From assembly GCF_036850765.1 (NCBI RefSeq), contig NC_089493.1:127912239-127976238 (forward strand): a stretch of 64,000 nt of DNA. The letters run 5' to 3'. Source of the DNA: Saccopteryx bilineata (lineage: Eukaryota; Chordata; Mammalia; Chiroptera; Emballonuridae). Positions 46,536-58,845 of the stretch are shown in pieces. Made by a program: the position numbers and the translations under genes. The notes beneath the pieces were generated by a model. The model searched no databases. It worked only from the letters and a program-made list of their open reading frames with translations, and was not told where the DNA came from. Each line of letters opens with the position of its first letter. Within the stretch, counting starts at the first letter, position 1.

Positions 46536-47868
46536 TAGGACAGCAAGCTTGTAGAAAAAGCCTTGCAACAAGCACAACTAAAATGCATAAATCCTGAAGA
46601 ATCAATTGTCTTACTAATTTTTCCCTAAAGTTACACTCCATTGGGACTATTGTGGCAAGCTTCAGGTCCTACTGAATGGATTCATTTAGCTGTTACTCCT
46701 AAGAAAGTTTTATCTTCATATTTTGATCTTGTCGCCTCCTTGATTATCAAGGGGCGTAAGCGACTCTTACAGTTTATAGGTTTTGAGCCTCAAATTATTG
46801 TTCCTTTTTTCAAAGGATCAACAACAATGGCTCTGGGAAACCCACTAAATGGCAAATTGCTTTTGCAAATTTTACAGGCAAATTGATTCTCACTACCCAG
46901 CTGATAAAATAGTTACATCTGTATTTCCTAAATCAATTGTTAATGAGCCCATTCCTGAAGCACCTACAGTCTTTACTGATGGGTCCAGCTCAGGAATAGC
47001 AGGCTTAATAATCAAAGGACAAGTTTATACTGTAACAGTCACCTAATTTTAAGCTCAAAGTGTAGAACTACATGCCATTATCATGGCTTTTCAGCATTTG
47101 CCATGTTCCTCCTTTAGTCTGTATACAGACAGCAAATATTTACTTATGGTTGTTTCCACTATAGAGACTGCTGTCTTAGGGACAACTGCTGATGAACTAT
47201 TTCAGCAGTTTCTCCTTCTTCAAAGATTTGTACGTCAACATAGAGCTCCATGTTTTATAGGACATATTTGAGCTCACTCCATGTTCCCTGGAGCTTTAGC
47301 ACAAGGGAATGCCCTTGTTGATCAAACTACCCAAAAGAAAATTATTTGGAGCAACCATGACAGATCAAGCAATCCAGTCTCATACTATTTATCACCAGAA
47401 CGCTGCAGCCCTGTGTAAACAGTTTCAACTTTTTCGAGAAGCAGCATGGCAGATTGTTAAATCCTGTCCGAGGTGTCCTGTACTACAATCTGTCCCTTCA
47501 TTTGGAGTTAACCTTCGAGGACTCCTACCAGGACAACTTTGGCAAATGGATGTTACTCATATACCTTCATTTGGCAAACAGTCCATTGTCCACGTTACAG
47601 TGGATACTTATTCTGGATTTATAGTAACCTCTGCCAGAACAGGAGAGGCTGCTAAGCATGTTATAACTCATTGTCTATGCATGTTCTGTTATTGGACTTC
47701 CTGATGTGATTAAAACTGACAATGCTCCTGAGTATGTAGCAAAAGCATTTACTGTATTTTGTCAAACCTTTCGAATTATGGGCATTTTTTACAATCTTTA
47801 AAGTCAAGGTATTATTAAAGTATACCCAGCAAATAATTTAAGGTCAATTTTTAAAAATATATAAAAGA

Positions 47869-48248
47869 GCCCTGGCCGGTTGGCTCAGCAGTAGAGCGTC
47901 GGCCTAGTGTGCGGAGGACCCGGGTTCGATTCCCGGCCAGGGCACACAGGAGAAGCGCCCATTTGCTTCTCCACCCCTCTGCCGTGCTTTCCTCTCTGTC
48001 TCTCTCTTCCCCTCCCGCAGCCAAGGCTCCACTGGAGCAGAGATGGCCCGGGCGCTGGGGATGGCTCTGTGGCCTCTGCCTCAGGCGCTAGAGTGGCTCT
48101 GGTCGCAATATGGCGGCGCCCAGGATGGGCGGAGCATCGCCCCCTGGGGGGCAGAGCACCGCCCCTGGTGGGCGTGCCGGGTGGATCCCGGTCGGGCGCA
48201 TGCGGGAGTCTGTCTGACTGTCTCTCCCTGTTTCCAGCTTCAGAAAAA
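47869..48248 (+). mobile_element. Rhin-1-like SINE
   Basis: Full-length, close to consensus and to the copy at 13264. Followed by a 30-base poly(A) and an (AT)n run. Left flank AATATATAAAAGA recurs at the end of the AT run (to about 48337). Inserted in the integrase region. Confidence 0.95.
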
Positions 48249-48250
48249 TG

Positions 48251-48334
<84 letters not shown>
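48249..48334. repeat. Poly(A) plus (AT)n microsatellite
   Basis: About 30 A residues followed by about 28 AT units. It arises at the join of the SINE tail with a target site that already contained ATATATA. Confidence 0.95.
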
Positions 48335-48337
<3 letters not shown>

Positions 48338-48338
<1 letters not shown>

Positions 48339-49782
48339 GGGAGTCATATCCTGGAACTCCTGCAAATCTACCTTATCTTTAAAAAATTTCTTTTGAATGC
48401 TGACGAACAGAAGATGCCAAATCTTTTTCTCCTGCAAACTTCTACCCTCTTTTATTTGATTCAGCTAATAACACTGTTTTGTCTTTTTCCAAATAGCTCC
48501 AGATATATAGGTGGATAGGGTTCCTCAAACACTTCAGTGAGATCTTCTGAGCATGGCTTTTAAGGTCTATAATGACCAAGAGGCAGAAAAAGCCCAGAAG
48601 GGATCAGGTGAAATAGTAGTTCTCAGCATGCACTCTCAAAGGCTCCAACGCCCCAACGGGGCCTCATAGGACTCCATCTGGGCCTTGCTTCAATAGTGGA
48701 AAGTAAGGTCATTTGAGTCAAAGCCTGCCAGGCTTACATGCCTTTGCTGTGAGGAAAAAGGGACACTAGAAAGTAGGCTTCCCCCTCTCTCCTCTAAGGG
48801 AGGGTTCAGTCTCTTCCAGCCCTGCTCTAGCCACCTGTGACTTAACCTTGCCCAGCGTGCTGGGATTTGCCAATGAAGGCTGAAGGTGCCCAGGGCCATC
48901 GGCCCCATCTATGACACTGTGGATGAGCCTAGGGTATTTCTTCCAAGTAGCAGGTAAACTGATCTCATTTACACAAGGGCCACTTAACTGTCTTGCCTGA
49001 ATATTCAGGTTTTTTATTCTTCCCTCAAAGATCTCTGTTGTAGGTGTTGATAGTCCTATTTTCTGCTACCTTGTTTAATATATAGTTTTCCTTTATTCCT
49101 CCTGCCTCAATGCCCCACTCATATTTTAGGCTGGGACCTACTCCTAATTTAGAGCTCTCTTTCTCCTTTTTGCCAACTTCTATTATGAATTTACCTTTGC
49201 CACCCAGCTTAGTGTATCCCAAGGTTCTCTTCACCACTCCATGGTTGCAGAGTTCCAGGGAAAAGCACCCTGGTCTCATCTCTCCAGGCTAAGGAGAACA
49301 AAAGCTCCATCACCACACATGCTGCAGATGGCTTTTCCAGTCTACCTGAATCATTACCAGCTAGAAGCAGTGGTCATTGGGACTTTGACACTAGCTGCAG
49401 AGTGTGGAAATGTGACAGCAATTCCAGTGCCATGTGGACTTTTCCTGATGTGTTTCCTGGACTCCTGCTCCTGTGACAGCTTTAAATGGACTGAACTGGG
49501 GTTGGGTTGCATTTGCAGATATTTGGAATGGTGTTGGTGCCAACTTGGACTTGGTGAACATGTTAAGGACATTACTCTTTTATAGATTCTTGTTATATTG
49601 GCCAAGAATTTGCTTAAAGGCTTTAATCACTGTAATGTATTAGAATGTTTGTTTGGGTATCTGTTAGCATTGGCTATACTAATTTTGTGTTTGTTCTGTA
49701 TTTTTTCAGTCTGCCTCCAAATTAGAATCTGGGAAACTAGGAAATCAGATGAGTGCAAATCTCAGCACACAAAATAAAAATA
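48338..49782 (+). other. Decayed end of integrase and env region of the provirus
   Basis: Env should occupy this interval by position. I see one open piece (49241-49585) and a hydrophobic stretch near 49660-49710 that could be the transmembrane part, but no secure env motif. No product is expected. Confidence 0.4.
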
Positions 49783-49800
49783 AAAAAGAAAAGGGGGATA

Positions 49801-50223
49801 TGTTGTGGAGCATAAATGGCAGAAAGCCATTGTAGATTTCAGGCTTAGCAAAAAGCTGAGTTCTCCCCCCCTCCATCTCCATATTTGGCTATTATTTGCA
49901 CCCACTTCACTTGTTTCCTTGGGTTGCTGGAAGCTATTTACATGCCCTTCTTTTGACTCTTTGTTTGTTTTCAGATGTTGGTAGATTTCACTAATACACC
50001 CTGTTTTTGCCTTGGGAGAGTTCCTGCTTTAGCCTTGGATGTGTAACTTTGTAACAAGGACTTCCTTGATTTGCATATGGCTATATAATAAAGCAAACTG
50101 GGGCTATTGGGGCATTCGGATATTGCCATCAGCATTTGAAGAATCCTCCCAGTCCCATTTTTTCTTGATGAGTATGTTTCCTTAATTCTGCACCATTATT
50201 AGGAGCTGCGCTGGTCCACGGCA
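49801..50223 (+). repeat. 3' LTR
   Basis: TGTTGTGGAGC to GGTCCACGGCA, directly after the polypurine tract. 423 bp against 419 bp for the 5' LTR. Same TATATAATAAAG core. Confidence 0.95.
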
Positions 50224-50770
50224 AAAATTGAAGGAGAAATAAAAAGCTCCCCAGACCAAAAAAATACTCAAGAAATTCATTAGAACCAAACCAATGCTGC
50301 AAGAAATGTTAAGGGGCCTGCTGTAAAAAGAGCAAAGGAAGAAAAAGAAATTGAGAAAAAAAGGATTGTAGATTTAAAGAATAAAATGGCAGTAAATAAG
50401 TACATGCCAAAAATAACCTTAAATGTAAATGGATTAAATGCTCCAATCAAAAGACATAGGGTAGCTGTGTGGATAAGAAAACAAGACCGATACATATGCT
50501 GTCTACAAGAGACCCACCTCAAAACAAAAGATACACATAGACTGAAAGTGAAGGGATGGAAAAAAGTATTTCACGCAAATGTAAATGAAAAAGAAAAGCT
50601 ATGGTAGCAATACATATATCACACAAAATAGCCTTTAAATCAAAGGCTATAGTAAGGGATAAAGAAGGTCACTACATAATGATAAAGGGAGCAATCCAAC
50701 AGGAGGATATAACCATTGTAAATATTTAGGCTTCTAATATAGGAGCACATAAATATATTAAGCAGATTTT

Positions 50771-51097
50771 TTTTACTTTTTTTTTTTCTTGTGAGAGAGT
50801 CAGAGAGAGTGACAGATAGGGACAGACAGACAGGAAGGGAGAGAGATGAGGAACATCAATTCTTTGTTGTGATTCCTTAGTTGTTCATTGATTGATTTCT
50901 CATATGTGCCTTGATGGGGGGGGGGCTACAGCAGACCAAGTGACCCCTTGCGCAAGCCAGCGACCTTGGGCTCAAGCTGGTGAGCCTTGCTCAAGTCAAA
51001 TGAGCTCGTGCTCAAGCTGGCGACCTAGGGGTCTCGAACCTGGGTCCTCCACATCCCAGTCCCACGATCTATCCACTGCACCACCGATTGGTCAGGC
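50771..51097 (-). mobile_element. tRNA-headed SINE, antisense
   Basis: T-rich start, GAGAGTCAGAGAGAGTGACAG, then reversed head ending GGTCAGGC. Flanked by AAGCAGATTTT on the left and TAAAGCAGATTTT (51098-51110) on the right. Contains an odd G9 run near 50917. Confidence 0.92.
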
Positions 51098-51155
51098 TAA
51101 AGCAGATTTTGATGAACATACAGGGCAAGATTGAAAGCAATACTATAATAGTAGG

Positions 51156-51507
51156 TTTTTTTTTTTAACTTTTATATTTTATTTTTTTACAGAGACAGAG
51201 AGAGAGAGTCAGAGAGAGGGATAGATAGGGACAGACAGACAGAAATGGGGAGAGATAAGCATGAATCATCAGTTTTTTATTGTTAAATCTTAGTTGTTCA
51301 TTGATTGCTTTCTCATATGTGCCTTGACCGTGGGCCTTCAGCAGACTGAGTAATCCCTTGCTCGAGTCAGCGACTTTGGGTCCAAGCTAGTAAGCTTTGC
51401 TCAAACCAGATGAGCCCGCACTCAATCTGGCAACCTCGGGGTCTCAAACCTGGGTCCTCTGCATCCCAGTCCAATGCTCTATCTACTGTGCCACCATCTG
51501 GTCAGGC
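51156..51507 (-). mobile_element. tRNA-headed SINE, antisense
   Basis: Same family as the preceding copy. Flanked by AATAGTAGG (51147-51155 and 51508-51516). Inserted in L1-A ORF2 only about 50 L1 bases downstream of the previous SINE. Confidence 0.92.
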
Positions 51508-53940
51508 AATAGTAGGGGATTTTAATACCCCATTAACATCAATGGATACAACCTCTAGACAGAAAATTAACAAAAAAACAGTGGCCGTTAATGACACACA
51601 AGATTAACTGAATTTAATTGATATCTTCAGAACCTTTCACCCCATCACAGCAGAATATACATTCTTTTCAAGTGCTCATGGTACATTCTCTAGGATAGAC
51701 CCCATGTTAGGACACAAAACAAGTCTCAATAAGTTAAAGAAGATTGAAATCGTATCAAGCATCTTCTCTGATCACAATGGTATGAAACTAGAAATCAACT
51801 ACAACAGAAAACTAAAAAACATTCAAACACTTGGAGGCTAAACAGCATGTTATTAAATAACGAATGGGTTAACAATGAGATCAAGGAAGAAAAAATTTTC
51901 CTTAAGCCTGACTTGTGGTGGTGAGTGGATAAAGCATCGACTTAGAATGTTGAGGTTGCCTGTTCAAAACCCTGGGCTTGCCTAGTTAAGGCACATATGG
52001 GAGTTGATGCTTCCTGCTCCTTCCCCTTCTCTCTCCTCTCTAAAATGAAAAAATAAAGTCTTTTTATTTTTTAATATTCTTTTTTAAATTAATTTTAATG
52101 GGGTGACATTGATAAATCAGGGTACCTATGTTCAGAGAAAGCATCTCCAGACTATTTTGACATTTGATTATGTTGCATACCCCTCACCCAAAGTAAAATT
52201 GTCTTCCATCACTTTCTATCTGGTTTTCTTTGTGCCCCTTCCCTCCACCCTCCCTCTCCTCCCCTCCCCCAGTTACCATCACATTCTTGTCCATGTTTCT
52301 GAGTCTCAATTTTATGTCCCATCTATGTATGGAATCATATAGTTCTTCGGATTTTTTATTTACTTATTTCTCTCAGTATAATGTTATCAAGGTCCATCCA
52401 TGTTATTGTAAATGATCCGATGTAATCATTTCTTATGGTTGAGTACTGGCATAAGAACAGGCATATAGATCAATGGAACAGAACAGAGAATTCAGAAATA
52501 AACCCACACCTTTATGGACAACTGATATTTGACAAAGAAGGTAAGAGCATACAATGGAGTAAAGACAGCCTCTTTAACAAATGGTGTTGGAAAAATTGGA
52601 CATCTACTTACAAAAAAATGAAACTAGACTACCAATTTACACCATTCACAAAAATAAACTTAAAATGGATAAAAGACTTAAATGTAAGCTGTGAAACCAT
52701 AAGCATCTTAGAAGAAAACATAGGCAGTAAGCTCTCCAACATCTCTTGCAGAAATATATTTGCCGATTTATCTCCATGGGCAAGTAAAATAAAAGACAGG
52801 ATAAACAAACAGGACTATATCAAACTCAAAAGTTTTTGCACAGCTAAACACAATAAGAACAGAATAAGAAGACAAACTACACAATGGGACAACATATTTG
52901 ACAATATGTCTGATAAGGGGTTAATAACCAAAATTTATAAAGAACTTGTAAAACTCAACACCAGGAAGACAAACAATCCAATCAATGGGCAAAGAGAATG
53001 AATAGACACTTCTCCAAAGAGCACATACAGGGAAAAAGATGGCAGCAGAGTAGGCGGATGCACAGACGCCCAGCTCTCACCACCAAACTGGAATACAAAT
53101 CAATTTAGGAAAAATCAGGATGAAAAACCAACTCTGAACTGCAAGAACAGCTCTCAAAAACCAAGGAGCAAAGAAGAAACCACAAGAATCCTGGTAGGGA
53201 ACGTCTGAACCTCCTCTGCTTACTGGAATGGAGGGGGTGGGTGAGGCTGAGAGCCCAGAGAGGATCTCAGAGGGAAAAGAGCAGAAACTACTGCTCACAG
53301 CCACTTGCCTGGCGACCAGGGAGCGAGGTGCATTGAAAAGACCAGCCTATCTCCCACGTGGAAAAGACAGGGAGAGGGACAGACTGTGAAGGGCTAAGGA
53401 ATGCAGGAAACGAACTAAAAAAGCTGACTCATCCGTGCTGGAGGCGGCCATAGCTGGGGGAGGGACTGAACCTTTCACAAAACAGAGCTGAAGTGCTTCT
53501 GGATCAGAGATCTTCGGACATCTCTCCAGCTCCAATTAGCACAACAAGACACAGCTGAAAACAAGAAGTGGGGAGGAGGGGCAGTAACTCAGGTCTCCAT
53601 GGAGATCTGAGATACACCTCCCCCTACTGAAACTGAGAAAACACCCTGCCCCCAGTGAGATTAGCTGGCTAAAGAGGCCTTCAGAGTCTCAGGTTACACC
53701 CATCGCATTCCTGGATACAGTTTCAAGGAAGCCCCCTGCTGAGATCAGTAAACAAAACTATCACCTGTTAAGAAAACAAACAAATCAAGACTTCAAAGCT
53801 GCCCAAATCCGAAAGTGGATTACAAATAACAGCTGATACCAACCCAAGAAGACCTAGAAATAACACAACTGAAAACTGGAGGCAGACAACACCAAGCCTA
53901 GACTCAACCAACTCTACAAATAAAACACCTAAAAAAGAGA

Positions 53941-54834
53941 ATGAGAAGACAAAGGAGTGCAATCCAAATGAAACCACAAGAGACACCTTCGAGAGATGAA
54001 CTGAGTGATATGGAAATAATCAAACTTCCAGATGCGGATTTCAAAATAATGATTGTAAGGATGCTTAGGGATCTTAGAACAACAATGGATGGTCAGTATG
54101 AAAACCTAAATAAAAAAATAGCAAGTATAAAAAAGAATCAATTGGAGATGACAAATACAATATCAGAAATAAAGACCACAATGGAAGGAATTAAAAACAG
54201 GATAGATAGAGCAGAGGATCGAATCAGCAAGTTAGAGGACAACTGGAATGAAGGCATGAAAGCAGAGAAGAAAAGAGAAAAGAGACTCAAAAAGTCAGAG
54301 GAAACTCTTAGAGAGCTCTGTGACAACATGAAGAGAAATAACATCCGCATCATAGGGGTTCCTGAAGAAGAAGAAAAGGAACAAGAGATAGAGACTTTGT
54401 TCAATCATATCATAGCTGAAAACTTTCCTAAATTAATGCAAGAGAAACTCTCACAAATCCAAGAAGCACAGAGGACTTCATTAAAGAGAAACCCAAAGGA
54501 ACCTACACCAAGACACATCATAATTAAAATACCAAAGCTAAGCGATAAAGAGAAAATATTAAAAGCTGCAAGAGAAAAAAAAGTTATCACCTACAAAGGA
54601 GCCCCCATAAGGATGACATCTGACTTCTCAACAGAAACACTTGAGGCCAGAAGGGAATGGCAAGAAATATTCAAAGTAATGCAGAACAAGAACCTACAAC
54701 CAAGACTACTTTATCCAGCAAGGCTATTGTTTAAAAGCGAAGGAGAAATAAAAAGCTTCCCAGACAAAAAACAACTCAAGGAATTCATTAAAACCAAACC
54801 AATGCTGCAGGAAATATTAAGGGGCCTGTTGTAA
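53941..54834 (+). CDS. L1 ORF1 protein, intact reading frame
   Basis: 297-codon open frame, somewhat shorter than the 338 residues of the human homologue. The N-terminus is basic (MRRQRSAIQ). A long coiled coil spans about residues 30-115 (heptads such as IKNRIDRAEDRISKLEDN). Then come the RNA-recognition domain with LRELCDNMKRNNIRIIGVPE at about 120-140 and the C-terminal domain with KILKAAREKK, FSTETLEARREW and LQPRLLYPARLLFK. The protein trimerises on its own RNA in cytoplasmic particles. The start follows a 0.9-kb leader and fits the homologous start at 40999. It ends 58 bases before the ORF2 start. Although intact, the partner ORF2 in cis is dead. It could matter only if transcribed. Confidence 0.93.
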   Translation: MRRQRSAIQMKPQETPSRDELSDMEIIKLPDADFKIMIVRMLRDLRTTMDGQYENLNKKIASIKKNQLEMTNTISEIKTTMEGIKNRIDRAEDRISKLEDNWNEGMKAEKKREKRLKKSEETLRELCDNMKRNNIRIIGVPEEEEKEQEIETLFNHIIAENFPKLMQEKLSQIQEAQRTSLKRNPKEPTPRHIIIKIPKLSDKEKILKAAREKKVITYKGAPIRMTSDFSTETLEARREWQEIFKVMQNKNLQPRLLYPARLLFKSEGEIKSFPDKKQLKEFIKTKPMLQEILRGLL

Positions 54835-54892
54835 ACAGATCAAAGTGGGAAAAGAATATAGCAAAAAAAGGAATACACCTTTAAAGAAGAAA

Positions 54893-57800
54893 ATGGCAAT
54901 AAACAACTACATATCAATAATAACCTTAAATGTAAATGGATTAAATGATCCAATCAAAAGACATAGGGTAGCTGCGTGGATAAGAAAACAGGACCTATAC
55001 ATATGTTGTCTACAAGAGACACACCTTAGAACAAAAGACACACATATATTGAAGGTAAAATGATGGAAAAAAATGTTTCATGCAAACGGACATGAAAAAA
55101 AAGCTGAGGTAGCAATACTTATATCAGACAAATTGGACTTTAAAACAAAAGATATAGTAAGAGATAAAGAAGGCCACTACATAATGATAAAGGGAGTAAT
55201 CCAACAGGAAGATATAACTATTATAAATATCTATGCACCTAATATAGGAGCACCTAAATATATAAAGCAGACTTTGATGGATTTAAAGGGTGAGATCAAC
55301 AGCAATACTATAATAGTAGGGGATTTCAATACCCCACTAACATCACTAGATAGATCCTCAAGAAAGAAAATTAACAAAGAAACAGCAGACTTATTGGAAA
55401 CACTAGATCAACTCGATTTAATAGATATCTTCAGAACCTTTCACCCTAAAGCAGCAGAATATACATTCTTTTCAAGTGCTCATGGTACATTCTCTAGGAT
55501 AGACCACATGTTAGGGCACAAAAGTGCTCGCTCTCAACAAATTTAAGAAAACTGAAATCGTATCAAGCACTTTCTCTGATCACAACGGCATGAAACTAAA
55601 AAGGAATCACAACAGAAAAGCTCAAAAATTCTCAAACACATGGAAACTAAATAGCAGGTTGTTAAATAATGAATGGATTAAGAATGAGATCAAAGAAGAA
55701 ATTAAAAAATTCCTAGAAACGAATGACAATGAGCATACAACAACTCAAAATTTATGGGACATAGCGAAAGTAGTGCTGAGAGGGAAGTTCATAGCACTAC
55801 AGGCACACTTTAAGAAGCTAGAAAAAGCTCAAATAAAGAACTTACCCCTGCATCTAAAAGAATTAGAAAAAGAACAGCAAATAAAGCTCAAATGTAGTAG
55901 AAGGAAGGAAATAATAAAGATCAGAGCAGAAATAAATGACATAGAGGCTAAAGAAACAATACAGAAGATCAATGAAACTAGGAGCTGGTTCTTTGAGAAG
56001 GTAAACAAGATTGATGAAACTTTAACTAGACTCACCAAGAAAAAGAGAGAGAGAACTCAAGTAAATAAAATTAGAAATGAGAGAGGAGAAATAACAACTG
56101 ACACAACAGAAATATAAAATATTGTAAGAAAATACTATGAAGAACTGTATGCCAAAAAACTAGACAACCTAGATGAAATGGACAATTTCCTTGAAACATA
56201 CAATCTTCCAAAAATCAATCTGGAAGAATCAGAAAACCTAAACAGACCAATTACAACAAAGGAGATCGAAACAGTTATCAAAAAACTCCCAACAAAGAAA
56301 AGTCCAGGGCCAGATGGCTTCACAACGGAATTCTACCAAATATTCAAAGAAGAACTAACTCCTATCCTTCTCAAACTATTTCAAAAAATTCAAGAGGAAG
56401 GAAGACTTCCAAGCTCCTTTTATGAGGTGAGCATAATTCTGATTCCAAAACCAGGCAAAGACAACACAAAGAAAGAAAATTATAGGCCAATATCTCTGAT
56501 GAATATAGATGCTAAAATCTTCAACAAAATATTAGCAAACTGGATCCAACAAAATATGGAAAAAATCATACACCATGATCAAGTGGGATTTATTCTGGGG
56601 AGGCAAGGATGGTACAATATTCATAAATCAATCAATGTGATTTATCACATAAACAAAAAGAAGGAGAAAAACCATATGATAATTTCAATAGATGCAGAAA
56701 AAGCATTTGATGAAATCCAGCACCCATTCATGATCAAAACTCTCAGCAAAGTGGAAATACAGGGAACATAACTCAACATGATAAAAGCCATCTATGAGAA
56801 ACCCACAGCCAACATCATACTCAATGGACAAAAATTAAAAGGAATATCCTTAAGATCAGGAACAAGGCAGGAGTGCCCCTTTCACCACTCTTATTTAACA
56901 TGTTCCTGGAAGTCCTAGCCACAGCAATCAGACAAGAAGAAGAAATAAAAGGAATTCAAGTTGGAAAAGAAGAAGTAAAACTATCATTATTTGCAGATGA
57001 TATGATATTGTATATAGAAAACCCTAAAGTCTCAGTCAAAAAGCTACTGGACCTGATAAATGAATTCAGCAAAGTGGCAGTATATAAAATCAATACTCAG
57101 AAATCAGAGGCATTTTTATACACCAACAATGAACAGTCAGAAAGAGAAATTAAGGAAACAATCCCCTTCACAATTACAACCAAAAAAATAAAGTACCTAG
57201 GAATAAACTTAACCAAGGAGACTAAAGACTTGTACTCGGAAAATCACAAAGCATTGATAAAAGAAATCAAGGAAGATACAAACAAGTGGAAGCATATACC
57301 GTGCTCATGGATAGGAAGAATAAACATCATTAAAATGTCTATATTACCCAAAGCAATCTATAAATTCAATGCAATACCAATTAAAATACCAATGACATAC
57401 TTTAAAGATATAGAACACATATTCCAAAAATTTATATGGAACCAAAAGAGGACACGAATAGCCTCAGCAATCTTAAAAAAGAAGAATAAAGTGGGAGGTA
57501 TCACACTTCCTGATATCAAGTTATACTACAAGGCCGTTGTACTCAAAACAGCCTGGTACTGGCATAAGAACAGGCATATAGATCAATGGAACAGAACAGA
57601 GAACCCAGAAATAAACCCACAGTTCTATGGACAACTGATATTTGACAAAGGAGGTAAGGAAATACAATGGAGTAAAGACAGCCTCTTTAACAAACGGTGT
57701 TGGAAAAATTGGACAGCTACCTGCAAAAAAATGAAACTAGATCACCAGCTTACACCACTCACAAAAATAAACTCAAAATGGATAAAAGACTTAAATGTAG

Positions 57801-58713
57801 GCCGTGAAACCATAAGCATCTTAGAAGAAAACATAGGCAGTAAGCTTTCGGACATCTCTCGGAGCAATATATTTGCTGATTTATCTCCATGGGGAAGTGA
57901 AATAAAAGACAGGATAAACAAATGGGACTATATCAAACTAAAAAGCTTTTGCACAGCTAAAGACAATAAGAACAGAATAAAAAGACAAACTACACAATGG
58001 GAGAATATATTTGACAATAAATTTTGGGGTTAATAACCAAAATTTATAAAGAACTCGTAAATCTCAACACCAGGAAGACAAACAATCCAATCAAAAAATG
58101 GGCAAAAGAGATGAATAGACACTTCTCCAAAGAGGACATACAGATGGCCAATAGGCATATGAAAAAATGCTCAACATCACTAATCATTAGAGAAATGCAA
58201 ATTAAAACCACAATGAGATATCACCTCACACCAATCAGAATGGCGCTCATCAACAAAACAACACAGAATAAGTGCTGGTGAGGATGTGGAGAAAAGGGAA
58301 CCCTCCTGCACTGCTGGTGGGAATGCAGACTGGTGCAGCCTCTGTGGAAAACAGTATGGAGATTCCTCAAAATACTGAAAATCGAACTGCCTTTTGACCC
58401 AGCTATCCCACTTTTAGGAATATACCCCAAGGACATCATAGAACGGCTTGAAAAGGAGAAATGCACCCCCATGTTTGTGGCAGCATTGTTCACAATAGCG
58501 AAGATCTGGAAACAGCCCAAGTGTCCGTCAGAGGACGAGTGGATTAAAAAGCTTTGTTACATATATACTATGGAGTACTACTCAGCCATAAGAAATGATG
58601 ACATCGGATCATTTACAATAACATGGATGGACCTTGATAACATTATAAGTAAAATAAGTAAATCAGAAATAAGTGAAATAAGTAAATCAGAAAAAAAACT
58701 AAGAACTATATGA
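54893..58713 (+). pseudogene. L1-F ORF2 (endonuclease-reverse transcriptase), broken
   Basis: The start MAINNYISIITLNVNGLN lies 58 bases after ORF1. The endonuclease covers residues 1-230 (CCLQETHLRTKDTH, GDFNTPLTSLDRS), followed by RT with [29 protein letters not shown] and FADDMILY (FADD at 56990-57001). The C-terminus holds the cysteine-containing [12 protein letters not shown] region and YTMEYYSAIRNDD. Defects: stops at 55061-55063, 56115-56117, 56769-56771 and 58279-58281; frameshifts near 55530, 56875 and 58020. At least the last stop looks like CGA to TGA decay. No functional enzyme. Confidence 0.95.
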
Positions 58714-58777
58714 ATTCATACATAGAAGGAACATAAAAATGAGACTCAGAGACATGAACAAGAATGTGATGACAACA

Positions 58778-58845
58778 GGGGTGGGGGGTGGGGGGAGGGG
58801 GGGTGGGGTGAAGAAGGAGAGAGGGCTTGGGGGAGGGGAGGGGTA
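58778..58845 (+). promoter_or_regulatory. G-rich tract in the L1-F 3'UTR (possible G-quadruplex)
   Basis: Multiple G runs of 3-8 (GGGGTGGGGGGTGGGGGGAG and onward) on the sense strand. Such a tract is a conserved feature of many mammalian L1 3'UTRs. Folding is predicted only. Confidence 0.7.

Larger units (their letters stand above)
44623..47868 (+). pseudogene. Retroviral pol remnant (RT, RNase H, integrase)
   Basis: Reverse transcriptase starts near 44642 ([10 protein letters not shown], then [13 protein letters not shown]) and, after three SINEs, continues at 45641-46330 with DLKDCFF, LPQGMANCPT and the catalytic site YMDN at 45987-45998, where retroviruses have YMDD. RNase H is at about 46950-47270 (TDGSSSGIAG, LYTDSKYL). 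Integrase is at 47309-47868 (WQMDVTHIPSFG, VDTYSGF, KTDNAPEY); the third acidic residue of its triad is not visible. A SINE at 46349 lies between RT and RNase H. Stops and frameshifts are frequent. It cannot encode a working enzyme. Confidence 0.9.
41821..50223 (+). mobile_element. Betaretrovirus-like provirus with both LTRs
   Basis: Complete proviral layout: 5' LTR, primer binding site, gag, pro and pol remnants, a decayed env region, polypurine tract (AGAAAAGGGGG near 49787-49797) and 3' LTR. Flanked by the exact 6-bp duplication AAAATT (41815-41820 and 50224-50229) in L1-A ORF1. Six SINEs sit inside, making up about 1.8 kb. All genes carry stops or frameshifts and no product is possible. 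Pol and capsid motifs place it near the betaretrovirus/ERV-K class; the Lys3-type primer agrees with this. Confidence 0.92.
50386..51905 (+). pseudogene. L1-A ORF2, endonuclease part
   Basis: Starts MAVNKYMPKITLNVNGLN and is open for 73 codons through CCLQETHLKTKDTH. Later homologous pieces (GDFNTPLTSMD near 51520, FSDHNGMK near 51770) are separated by two antisense SINEs and several stops. The frame ends at a SINE near 51905; about 100 more bases of ORF2 appear at 59258-59346. The RT domain of this copy is not in the window. Confidence 0.85.

Noticed and set aside
44275..48250. CRISPR-like or other repeat array
   Set aside because: The repeats are separate SINE insertions with individual target duplications, not regularly spaced direct repeats.
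48338..49782. Functional envelope (syncytin-like) gene
   Set aside because: No long frame, no furin-like or fusion motif seen; frames are broken throughout.
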